Assembly: GCA_038236965.1 (NCBI GenBank)
Contig: JBBRZF010000149.1
Coordinates: 1 to 8,635 of the forward strand
Direction of reading: 5' to 3'
Source: JBBRZF01 sp038236965
GTDB lineage: Bacteria; Acidobacteriota; Terriglobia; Terriglobales; Acidobacteriaceae
Length of the DNA: 8,635 bases
Numbering within the stretch: position 1 is the first letter of the stretch; the number at the start of each line of letters is the position of its first letter. Shown piece by piece: positions 1 to 5,253 of the stretch. The position numbers and the translations under genes were made by a program. The notes beneath the pieces are model-generated. The model ran no database searches and had not been told where the DNA came from. It saw nothing but the letters and a program-made list of their open reading frames with translations.

Positions 1-53
1 GTCGGAGGCGAGCTTTGCTCGCCCGCCACGGACGGGGGCGTCCGGGCCCACGC
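1..53. repeat. 53-bp double-hairpin repeat, copy 1
   Basis: This stretch is identical, base for base, to 388-440, and it may extend beyond the left edge. It contains two consecutive stem-loops. One is a 7-bp stem GGCGAGC/GCTCGCC with a TTT loop (7-23). The other is a 6-bp stem CGGACG/CGTCCG with a four-base loop (29-44). Size, GC content and paired hairpins resemble REP-type intergenic palindromic repeats, which are usually dispersed through a genome by RAYT-like transposases. No transposase is visible here. Confidence 0.8.
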
Positions 54-286
54 AATGCAAAGCCAATTCAACGTGCAAGGTGACGGCAGTCTGTGCGAAC
101 AGTCTGCCGTTGGTGTTTTTTGGGGGCCCTGATGCGAAGCCGTTGGGAGATGGATTTGCAGAGCGCGTCGGGGGCGGCGGTGGAGCGACGAGTTCTCAGG
201 CGCGCTCGAGCAGTTACGCGGTGAATGTATCGGCGTCGGGCGCAGATGCGGGCATGATGCTGATTCAGATTACGGTTGCGGAATAG
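2..286 (+). CDS. Possible C-terminal end of a surface or secreted protein (partial, left edge)
   Basis: An open frame runs from base 2 to a TAG at 284-286, and the window edge cuts off its 5' end. I do not recognise the protein. The last 30 or so residues (SSSYAVNVSASG, then MMLIQITVAE) alternate hydrophobic and polar residues, like the final strands of Ig-like or bacterial surface-repeat domains. They follow a glycine-rich stretch (VGGGGGA). The frame passes straight through the first copy of the 53-bp repeat at 1-53, so its early part is probably not authentic coding. A GTG at 80 could start a 68-residue ORF, but no ribosome binding site precedes it. This may be the tail of a larger gene disrupted by the repeat, or a chance ORF in GC-rich DNA. 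It is convergent with phoU. Confidence 0.27.
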   Translation, partial: SEASFARPPRTGASGPTQCKANSTCKVTAVCANSLPLVFFGGPDAKPLGDGFAERVGGGGGATSSQARSSSYAVNVSASGADAGMMLIQITVAE

Positions 287-387
287 GGATTCGAGGTGTG
301 AGCGCCTGGGGGATATTCGAAAGATGGGAGCCCCCGCGAATTAGGGCGGGCGTTGGCGGCAGGACAAAGGGTTCCTTGGTGACGAGG

Positions 388-440
388 GTCGGAGGCGAGC
401 TTTGCTCGCCCGCCACGGACGGGGGCGTCCGGGCCCACGC
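388..440. repeat. 53-bp double-hairpin repeat, copy 2
   Basis: This is the exact second copy of 1-53, in the same orientation and 387 bp away. Its stems lie at 394-410 and 416-431. The GAGCAA hexamer array starts at base 441, directly on its right border, whereas copy 1 is followed by unrelated sequence. The repeat boundary on that side is therefore sharply defined after CCCACGC. It lies in the non-coding stretch 287-650, which holds no gene I can support. Confidence 0.85.
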
Positions 441-542
441 GAGCAAGAGCAACGACAAGAGCAAGAGCAACGACAAGAGCAAGAGCAACGACAAGAGCAA
501 GAGCAAAGGCAAGAGCAAGAGCAAAGGCAAGAGCAACGTCAA
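441..542. repeat. GAGCAA-type hexamer array with 18-bp higher-order unit
   Basis: Seventeen contiguous hexamers of the form NNNCAA fill this stretch. The order is GAGCAA, GAGCAA, CGACAA three times over, then GAGCAA, GAGCAA, AGGCAA twice, then GAGCAA and CGTCAA. This gives an 18-bp period made of 6-bp units. Because 6 and 18 are multiples of three, all forward frames stay open and translate as low-complexity Ser-Lys, Glu-Gln or Arg-Gln runs. The reverse strand gives Leu-rich runs. These read as by-products of the repeat and not as proteins. Slippage-driven copy variation is likely. Confidence 0.85.
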
Positions 543-554
543 AACGTCAACAAC

Positions 555-574
555 CGCGAGCGAGGGAGCTCGCG
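555..574. repeat. Stem-loop related to the 53-bp repeat
   Basis: A perfect 7-bp stem CGCGAGC/GCTCGCG encloses a six-base loop GAGGGA. It is followed by CCACAT, which recalls the CGCCAC that follows the first stem of the 53-bp repeat. As with copy 2 of that repeat, a GAGCAA hexamer array begins shortly after (582). It is probably a diverged relative of the same element. Read on the minus strand it is followed by GTTGTTGACG and lacks a clean T-run, so I do not call it a phoU terminator. Confidence 0.55.
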
Positions 575-581
575 CCACATC

Positions 582-647
582 GAGCAAGAGCAAGAGCAAA
601 GGCAAAGGCTAGAGCAAAGGCAAAGGCTAGAGCGAGAGCAAAAGCAA
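582..647. repeat. Second GAGCAA-type hexamer array abutting phoU
   Basis: Eleven further hexamers (GAGCAA, AGGCAA, AGGCTA, GAGCGA, AAGCAA) end three bases before the phoU stop codon at 651-653. They are offset by three bases from the first array's hexamer register, which shows the two arrays are separated by the intervening hairpin segment and are not simply continuous. In the phoU transcript the array would be a pyrimidine-rich 3' region of TTGCTC and TTTGCC units. Confidence 0.8.
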
Positions 648-650
648 CGG

Positions 651-1334
651 CTATTGGTTGTTTTGGTTGCGGTCCAGGAATGCGTTGTGGCGTACGTCGG
701 CGCCGCGCACCCAGAAGATGACGTCTTCGGCTATGTTGGTGGCGTGGTCGGCTACGCGCTCTAAATTGCGTGCGATGAGCAGCACGTCGAGGTATTGGCG
801 CACTTGCGCGGGGTCTTCGTTCATGCGGCGAACGAGGGTGATGAAGGCTTCGTCCTTCATGCGATCGACGATGTTGTCCATTTCCAGAACGGCTTCGGCG
901 AGGTCGGCTTTGCCGTCGAGAAAAGATTCGAGTGCGCGCTGCACCATGGTGGCGACGGTGGCGCTCATGCGCGCGATGTCCACGGGGACATCGACGGGCG
1001 ATTCCTGCAGGAGGTCGAGCGTGCGCTGGGCGATGTTGACGGCCTGGTCGCCTACGCGTTCGAGGTCGGCATTGATCTTGAGGACGGCGATGATGAAGCG
1101 GAGATCGACGGCCATGGGTTGCTGCATGGCGAGGAGGTCGAGCGCGATCTCGTCGATCTCGCGTTCGAGCTGATTGATCTCCTGTTCGCGAGCGAAGACC
1201 TGCTGACAGAGTTGGGCGTCGCGTTTCTGATAGGCGACGGTGGAACGCTCAAGCGCGTTTTCGGCGAGTCCGCCCATCTGGAGCAGCTTCTCTTTGAGGA
1301 CGTCGAGCCCTTGCTGAAATCGGGTACGAAGCAT
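651..1334 (-). CDS. phoU: Phosphate-specific transport system accessory protein PhoU
   Basis: PhoU is a cytoplasmic negative regulator. In characterised bacteria it links the PstSCAB transporter to the PhoR sensor kinase, keeping Pho signalling off when phosphate is plentiful and limiting phosphate uptake. The 227-residue product has the family's usual length and its internal duplication of two three-helix bundles. The conserved acidic metal-binding motifs appear as D90 LERVGD (91-96) followed by QAVNIA, and again as LERVADH (191-197) followed by ATNIAED. The ATG shares one base with the pstB stop (TAATG), indicating translational coupling and giving a firm start. It is the last gene of the run. 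The C-terminus is a short polar tail (DRNQNNQ), after which the hexamer array begins almost at once. The family assignment is certain; partners outside the window are inferred. Confidence 0.97.
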   Translation of the reverse strand: MLRTRFQQGLDVLKEKLLQMGGLAENALERSTVAYQKRDAQLCQQVFAREQEINQLEREIDEIALDLLAMQQPMAVDLRFIIAVLKINADLERVGDQAVNIAQRTLDLLQESPVDVPVDIARMSATVATMVQRALESFLDGKADLAEAVLEMDNIVDRMKDEAFITLVRRMNEDPAQVRQYLDVLLIARNLERVADHATNIAEDVIFWVRGADVRHNAFLDRNQNNQ

Positions 1335-2095
1335 TATCCAAACCTGCCTGTGATGTAGTCTTCCGTGCGCTTGTCGGACGGAGTGGTGAAGATTTTTTGC
1401 GTCTTGTCGAATTCGATGAGCTTTCCCATGAGAAAGAATCCGGTGTAGTCGGCGACGCGCGCGGCCTGCTGCATGTTATGGGTAACGATGACGACAGTGT
1501 ACTGCTCTTTCAACTGAAAGATGAGTTCCTCGATTTTTCCGGTGGAGAGCGGGTCGAGCGCGGATGCGGGTTCGTCCATGAGCAAGACTTCTGGTTCGAC
1601 GGCGAGAGCGCGGGCAATGCAGAGGCGCTGTTGCTGTCCGCCGGAGAGGCTGGCACCGGACTTCTTTTTGAGAACGTCCTTCACTTCGTCCCAGAGTGCG
1701 GACTGGCGGAGGGAACGCTCGACGGTGGAATCGAGTTCGGCGCGGTCACGGAATCCGTTGAGCTTGAGTCCGGCAGCGACATTGTCGTAGATGGACATGG
1801 TCGGAAATGGATTGGGTTTTTGAAAGACCATGCCGATGCGTCGGCGAACGTCGACGGCGGCGGTACCGTTGCCATAGACGTCGATGGCGCCGACCATGAC
1901 GTCGCCCTCTACGCGCGCTTCGGGCACGGTTTCGTGCATGCGATTGAGACAGCGCACGTAGGTTGACTTTCCGCAACCGGACGGACCGATGATGGCCGTG
2001 ACGTGGTTGGGCTGAACCGACATGTCGATGTTCTGTAGCACCTGGGCTTTTCCGAACCAGGCGTTGAGGCCTTTGACCTCGATTCCCACACCCAT
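1334..2095 (-). CDS. pstB: Phosphate ABC transporter ATP-binding protein PstB
   Basis: PstB is the ATPase that powers high-affinity phosphate import, docking as a dimer on the cytoplasmic face of PstA/PstC. At 253 residues it is normal for the family. All ABC motifs are present in order: Walker A GPSGCGKST (37-45), Q-loop MVFQKPNPF (Q92), signature LSGGQ (150-154), Walker B VLLMDE (170-175), D-loop SALD (178-181) and switch histidine H206. The NPFP after the Q-loop and the CIARALAVEPEVLLMDEP run are typical of PstB specifically. The open frame extends upstream to 2233 into pstA, but I chose the ATG at 2095 because AAGGAG sits 10 nt ahead and the product begins at the usual family position. 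It lies 26 nt after pstA and overlaps phoU by one base. Confidence 0.97.
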   Translation of the reverse strand: MGVGIEVKGLNAWFGKAQVLQNIDMSVQPNHVTAIIGPSGCGKSTYVRCLNRMHETVPEARVEGDVMVGAIDVYGNGTAAVDVRRRIGMVFQKPNPFPTMSIYDNVAAGLKLNGFRDRAELDSTVERSLRQSALWDEVKDVLKKKSGASLSGGQQQRLCIARALAVEPEVLLMDEPASALDPLSTGKIEELIFQLKEQYTVVIVTHNMQQAARVADYTGFFLMGKLIEFDKTQKIFTTPSDKRTEDYITGRFG

Positions 2096-2105
2096 GCTTA
2101 CTGGG

Positions 2106-2111
2106 CTCCTT
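2106..2111 (-). promoter_or_regulatory. Ribosome binding site of pstB
   Basis: Reading the minus strand, AAGGAG is followed after 10 nt by the ATG at 2095. This decides the pstB start, since the same frame remains open 138 nt further upstream inside pstA. Confidence 0.75.
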
Positions 2112-2121
2112 TGGTAGAGGA

Positions 2122-3030
2122 TTACGTTGAGTGACTCATTTGTCCGCGACGGGCCGCGAAGCGCACGGCGGCCACCGCAGTGACGATAAGAATGATGAGG
2201 ACGAGCGCTCCGGCCCAAGCCTGACGATGCCACTCATCGAACGGAGAGATGGCGTAGGTGAAAATCTGCAGCGGCAGTGCTGCGGTGGGCTGGTCGGGAC
2301 GGAGATTCCAAAATTGATTTCCAAAGGCGGTGAAGAGCAGCGGCGCGGTTTCTCCGGCGACGCGGGCGAAGGCCAGCATGACTCCGGTGATGATTCCGGA
2401 GGCGGCGCTGCGCAAGGTGATGGAAAGCGTGCTGCGCCACTGCGGAATTCCGAGGCCAAGCGCGGCTTCGCGTATGGAGTGCGGCACCATGAGGAGCATC
2501 TCTTCGGTGGTGCGGGAAATGGTGGGCACCATCATGATGCCGAGTGCGATGCCGCCGGAGAATGCGGAGAAGTGTCCCTGCTTGAGCACGACGAGCGAGT
2601 AGGCGGCAATGCCGATGACGATGGAAGGAAGTCCGTTGAGGACGTCGGCGGTGAAGCGAATGAGAGTGGAGAAGCGTCCGCCGCCGAACTCGCTGAGATA
2701 GACCCCGGCACCGATGCCGAGGGGAACTCCGATGAGGCTGCCGATTCCGAGAATGAATGCAGAGCCGACGATGGCGTTGGCCATGCCTCCGCCTGCTTCG
2801 CCTACAGGGCGAGGCGTGTGCGTAAGGAATTGCCAGTTGATGGCGCCAACGCCCTTGTAGACGAGGTATCCGAAGATGGCGGCCAGAGGCGCGAGAACGA
2901 GCACGGCGGCAGCGGCGGCAGCGAAAGTTGCGAAGTGATCGGAGGCGCGGCGGAAGATGCTCATCCTCACTAAGGCGGAACCGGGGGCGCCGTGTGCGAC
3001 GGAGTTGGGTGTGGATGAAGAATTAAGCAT
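2122..3030 (-). CDS. pstA: Phosphate ABC transporter permease PstA
   Basis: PstA is one of the two inner-membrane channel subunits of the Pst phosphate importer. The 302-residue product shows about six hydrophobic segments, near residues 34-57, 85-112, 125-150, 156-175, 207-230 and 272-292. Between the fourth and fifth lies the EAA loop that contacts PstB (REAALGLGIPQWRST, 187-201). The family-typical stretches LNGLPSIVIG (131-140) and ARVAGETAPLLF (222-233) confirm PstA over PstC. The ATG at 3030 overlaps the end of pstC by 8 nt and has a GAGG about five bases upstream, so translation is probably coupled. An in-frame ATG at 2964 (MSIFRR) is a possible shorter start. It would drop a polar 22-residue leader without touching a membrane segment. 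Confidence 0.96.
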   Translation of the reverse strand: MLNSSSTPNSVAHGAPGSALVRMSIFRRASDHFATFAAAAAAVLVLAPLAAIFGYLVYKGVGAINWQFLTHTPRPVGEAGGGMANAIVGSAFILGIGSLIGVPLGIGAGVYLSEFGGGRFSTLIRFTADVLNGLPSIVIGIAAYSLVVLKQGHFSAFSGGIALGIMMVPTISRTTEEMLLMVPHSIREAALGLGIPQWRSTLSITLRSAASGIITGVMLAFARVAGETAPLLFTAFGNQFWNLRPDQPTAALPLQIFTYAISPFDEWHRQAWAGALVLIILIVTAVAAVRFAARRGQMSHST

Positions 3031-4075
3031 GAGCCCTCGATGGCATGCCGCGAGTGACGGACCAGACGAGGAGTCGCGCGAGAACGTTGACGATGAGGGT
3101 GACGATGAGCAGGGCGAGTCCGATCTCGATGAGAGCGCTCAGATAAAGGTCGTCAGAGGCTTCGCTGAATTCGTTGGCGATGACGGATGCCATGGTGTGT
3201 CCGGGAGCGAAGAGCGACTTTGCAATCTCGGGACGGTTTCCGATGACCATGGTGACGGCCATGGTTTCGCCGAGAGCGCGGCCGAGTCCGAGGATGATGC
3301 CGCCGAAGATGCCGGCGCGGGCGTTACGGAGGACGGCCATACGAACCATCTCCCAGCGAGTGGCGCCGAGAGCGAGTGCGGCTTCGCGCTGATGTTGCGG
3401 CACGGCGAGCAGGACTTCGCGCGTGATGGACGAGATGATGGGAATGACCATGATGGCGAGGATGATGCCGGCGGCGAGCATTCCGATGCCGTATGCGGGA
3501 CCAGAGAAGATTCCAGTCCAGCCGAGCGTTTTCGCCAGAAAGGGCTGCACGTGTTCGCGGAGCAGCGGAGCGAGTACGAAGATCCCCCACAATCCGTAGA
3601 TGACCGAAGGGATGGATGCGAGCAGTTCGACGGTGAAGGAGATGATGCCGCGAAGCGAGCGTGGACACATCTCGGTGACGAAGACAGCTACGCCGACGGC
3701 GAGAGGCACAGCGATGAGGAGCGCGAGCAGCGAGGAGACGAGGGTTCCGTAGATGAAGGGGAGCGCGCCAAACTCACCGTTAACGGGATCCCAGTCGCGA
3801 CCGATGAAGAAGTGGAAGCCGAATTTCTGCAGCGAGAGTTGCGACTTCAGGACGAGTTCGAGAACGATGATGACAAGAATGGCCAGCACGGAAAGCGAAC
3901 AGGCCAGCATGGCGTACTTGAATCCGACCTCGGCGACCTTGGTTCCGCGCGATGCGGCAGAGAGCCTGGGTTGGCGCGGCGGTACGGGACGAAGGCCGGA
4001 AGCGTGCGCAGGTTCGCGCTCGACGGGCACGATCCTGGAGAAATCCGGGGCCATGTTGGAGTTACTCAGGTTCAC
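3023..4075 (-). CDS. pstC: Phosphate ABC transporter permease PstC
   Basis: PstC pairs with PstA to form the phosphate pore in the cytoplasmic membrane. The 350-residue product has a 50-residue polar, proline-rich cytoplasmic N-terminus and then six hydrophobic segments, near 52-76, 105-134, 144-170, 194-217, 255-279 and 312-337. The EAA loop is REAALALGATRWEMV (230-244). LGRALGETMAVTMVIGN (264-280) and ELLASIPSVIYGLWG (150-164) are classic PstC signatures. The start is less sure than the identity. The long reading begins with GTG at 4075, while an ATG at 4054 (MAPDFSR) would remove seven residues. Neither has a clear Shine-Dalgarno sequence. A candidate PHO box lies just upstream (4103-4136). 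pstC leads the tightly packed CABU group. Confidence 0.95.
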   Translation of the reverse strand: MNLSNSNMAPDFSRIVPVEREPAHASGLRPVPPRQPRLSAASRGTKVAEVGFKYAMLACSLSVLAILVIIVLELVLKSQLSLQKFGFHFFIGRDWDPVNGEFGALPFIYGTLVSSLLALLIAVPLAVGVAVFVTEMCPRSLRGIISFTVELLASIPSVIYGLWGIFVLAPLLREHVQPFLAKTLGWTGIFSGPAYGIGMLAAGIILAIMVIPIISSITREVLLAVPQHQREAALALGATRWEMVRMAVLRNARAGIFGGIILGLGRALGETMAVTMVIGNRPEIAKSLFAPGHTMASVIANEFSEASDDLYLSALIEIGLALLIVTLIVNVLARLLVWSVTRGMPSRAHA

Positions 4076-4093
4076 GGTACGAAACTAACAAAA

Positions 4094-4136
4094 GAATGTT
4101 ACAGGAAGATGAATTGGAGCAACAGACAGGGATGAA
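4094..4136 (-). promoter_or_regulatory. Candidate PHO box and promoter for pstC-pstA-pstB-phoU
   Basis: On the minus strand two copies of CTCCAATTCATC (4142-4131 and 4119-4108) are spaced 23 bp apart, close to two helical turns. The downstream copy continues as ATTCATCTTCCT (4114-4103), a 12-mer found exactly in the triple-repeat box at 8416-8427. A loose -10 candidate, TAACAT (4101-4096) or CATTCT (4098-4093), follows. PhoB-family regulators bind direct repeats of about 11 bp. The 23-bp spacing departs from that, so this may be a stretched or three-unit site with a degenerate middle. Confidence 0.5.
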
Positions 4137-4183
4137 TTGGAGGATCTGAGTCTCGGGCGGTTCAAGTCCGTCGAAGCGAGCAC

Positions 4184-4214
4184 AAAAAAAGCGTGCCACA
4201 GGAGGTGGCACGCT
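4184..4214 (-). terminator. Rho-independent terminator of the small beta-barrel gene
   Basis: On the minus strand a perfect 10-bp stem AGCGTGCCAC/GTGGCACGCT encloses a five-base loop CTCCT and runs into seven T residues (4190-4184, the first of which also closes the stem). It sits 18 nt past the stop at 4232. This separates the upstream gene from pstC and implies that pstC has its own promoter. Confidence 0.9.
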
Positions 4215-4231
4215 GATGATGCGAAGTGCTT

Positions 4232-4900
4232 CTACTTTACATTGCCGCCGAAGCTGAAGGCCGGGCCGATGGAGACACGAGCAGCATTGCGCGAGCTCGC
4301 CAGTGTGCCTTTAAAAAGGAAGACGTGTACGAAATCCGATTGAGCGCGAATCCTGAAATGCTTGGTGAGGTTCAAGTCGAAGCCGCCGCCAAATCCGTAG
4401 AAGGTAGCAGTATCGTCTTTTTTATTGGTCGCGCCGAGTAGTCCAGTGACGGCTAAGGTTGAAGCGAGGTTAGTGGGCTTCAGCGTCACTTGTTCGTGCA
4501 TAACGCCTAGCACCGGACGCACAAATAAAGTGACGCTCTTGAAATGGCGGTAATTCAGTTGAGGACCGGCAGCAAAGGTCCATGTATTGGAGTCGAAGGG
4601 AACGAAGATCGGCTGTCCAAGTGCCAAGAGGGGAGCGAGCGCCAACTGCTTATCAGTTGTCAACTGCGAAGGGTAAAGAGTGCTGTGTCCCCAGAAATAG
4701 TTGTAGTCGGCGCCAAGAGCCAGCCAACGGGTTACGTTGATACCGGCCTGGCCGTTCAGACCGCGCTCGGCCAGATTCAATTTGGGCTCCGCCAGGTACG
4801 AGAAGCCACCCGTAACATCGAAACGACCTACATAGTCTTGTTGAGCAACGGCTGCGAGAGAAACAAATATCATGAAAAGAAGAACAATTAGACGCCGCAT
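4232..4900 (-). CDS. Small outer-membrane beta-barrel protein
   Basis: This is a 222-residue protein with a clear signal peptide: MRR, a hydrophobic core to about residue 18, and probable cleavage after AVA before QQDYVG. The mature part alternates amphipathic strands with turns (FDVTGGFSYL, WLALGADYNYFWG, FAAGPQLNYRH, FYGFGGGFDLNL, ARVSIGPAFSFGG). This pattern fits an eight-stranded barrel of the OmpA-like/opacity-porin class that is common in acidobacteria. No phosphate-specific motif is visible and the role is unknown. The last residues (GGNVK) lack the usual terminal aromatic residue, although FSF lies just before them. GGAG nine bases before the ATG supports the start. It has its own terminator and a candidate promoter, with terminators on both sides, so it looks like an independent unit lodged inside the pst cluster. 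Confidence 0.8.
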   Translation of the reverse strand: MRRLIVLLFMIFVSLAAVAQQDYVGRFDVTGGFSYLAEPKLNLAERGLNGQAGINVTRWLALGADYNYFWGHSTLYPSQLTTDKQLALAPLLALGQPIFVPFDSNTWTFAAGPQLNYRHFKSVTLFVRPVLGVMHEQVTLKPTNLASTLAVTGLLGATNKKDDTATFYGFGGGFDLNLTKHFRIRAQSDFVHVFLFKGTLASSRNAARVSIGPAFSFGGNVK

Positions 4901-5015
4901 GGAATACGCTCCGAATGAGTATTGAGTTCACAAAAGCGAGGCCGATTCTGACCTTTCCCAACTGCTGGCGGGTGCCGATGTGCACAGGGGAGAACGGAGC
5001 CCGCATCGCGCAACA

Positions 5016-5044
5016 ATTATAAGCACAATACGTGCGAGTCACTG
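5016..5044 (-). promoter_or_regulatory. Candidate promoter of the small beta-barrel gene
   Basis: The minus strand has a perfect -10 hexamer TATAAT at 5021-5016. About 17 bp upstream there is only a weak -35 candidate (CAGTGA, 5044-5039). Transcription from here would leave an untranslated leader of roughly 110 nt before the ATG at 4900. I see no TTCAYC repeats in 4901-5132, so this gene does not look directly PHO-controlled. Nothing else was recognised in 4901-5015. Confidence 0.4.
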
Positions 5045-5132
5045 TTGCGTATAGAGATTATGTGCGTATTTGCCTGCTGAAATATAGCGCCTTCGCTCGA
5101 GATTTGAAAAGTAAAATGATTCGCCGTGCAAG

Positions 5133-5161
5133 AAAAAAACCTGCCCTTTGCGGAGGGCAGG
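5133..5161 (-). terminator. Rho-independent terminator after the porin gene
   Basis: On the minus strand an 8-bp stem CCTGCCCT/AGGGCAGG with a six-base loop (CCGCAA) is followed directly by seven T residues (5139-5133). It is the last of three consecutive stem-loops downstream of the porin stop and is the one with the U-tract needed for termination. Confidence 0.88.
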
Positions 5162-5182
5162 CGGAGTGATTCCGGTCGGAAG

Positions 5183-5214
5183 CTCCTGCGCGGCTTGGTT
5201 AAGCTGCACAGGAG
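5183..5214 (-). other. Stem-loop in the porin 3' untranslated region
   Basis: The arms CTCCTG and CAGGAG close a longer imperfect helix. Moving inward on the transcript there is a U-G wobble, two GC pairs, one A-C mismatch and four more pairs around an AACC loop. There is no T-run, so it is not itself a terminator. It may be a structural or RNase-protecting element. Confidence 0.6.
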
Positions 5215-5220
5215 TGTTTC

Positions 5221-5244
5221 GGCCCGCGCTGGTTGGCGCGGGCC
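5221..5244 (-). other. GC-rich stem-loop just after the porin stop codon
   Basis: A perfect 9-bp stem GGCCCGCGC/GCGCGGGCC with a six-base loop begins nine bases past the porin stop. It lacks a following U-tract. Its place right behind the stop codon suggests a 3'-end stabiliser or ribosome-release-linked structure in the pstS-porin message. Confidence 0.7.
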
Positions 5245-5253
5245 AGGAGGATG

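Noticed and set aside
555..574. Intrinsic terminator for phoU
   Set aside because: The stem is good, but on the minus strand it is followed by GTTGTTGACG and not a T-run, and it lies about 75 nt past the stop behind a repeat array.
441..647. CRISPR array
   Set aside because: The units are 6-bp hexamers without unique spacers, and there are no cas genes.
298..764. Plus-strand ORFs encoding Ser-Lys and Glu-Gln/Arg-Gln repeats, and a Leu-rich minus-strand ORF
   Set aside because: The open frames arise because the hexamer array has a period divisible by three. They also pass through the 53-bp repeat, and one runs into the antisense of phoU.
2957..4135. 392-residue plus-strand ORF across pstC, and the 280-residue ORF at 2131-2973
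   Set aside because: Both lie antisense to unmistakable pstC and pstA and have acidic, low-complexity composition (Asp/Glu/Gly-rich) produced by the complement of GC-rich codons. No domain or ribosome binding site was seen.
5023..5035. Palindrome GCAC-AATAC-GTGC as an operator
   Set aside because: The arms are only four bases long. Such short palindromes are expected by chance, and nothing else supports a binding site.
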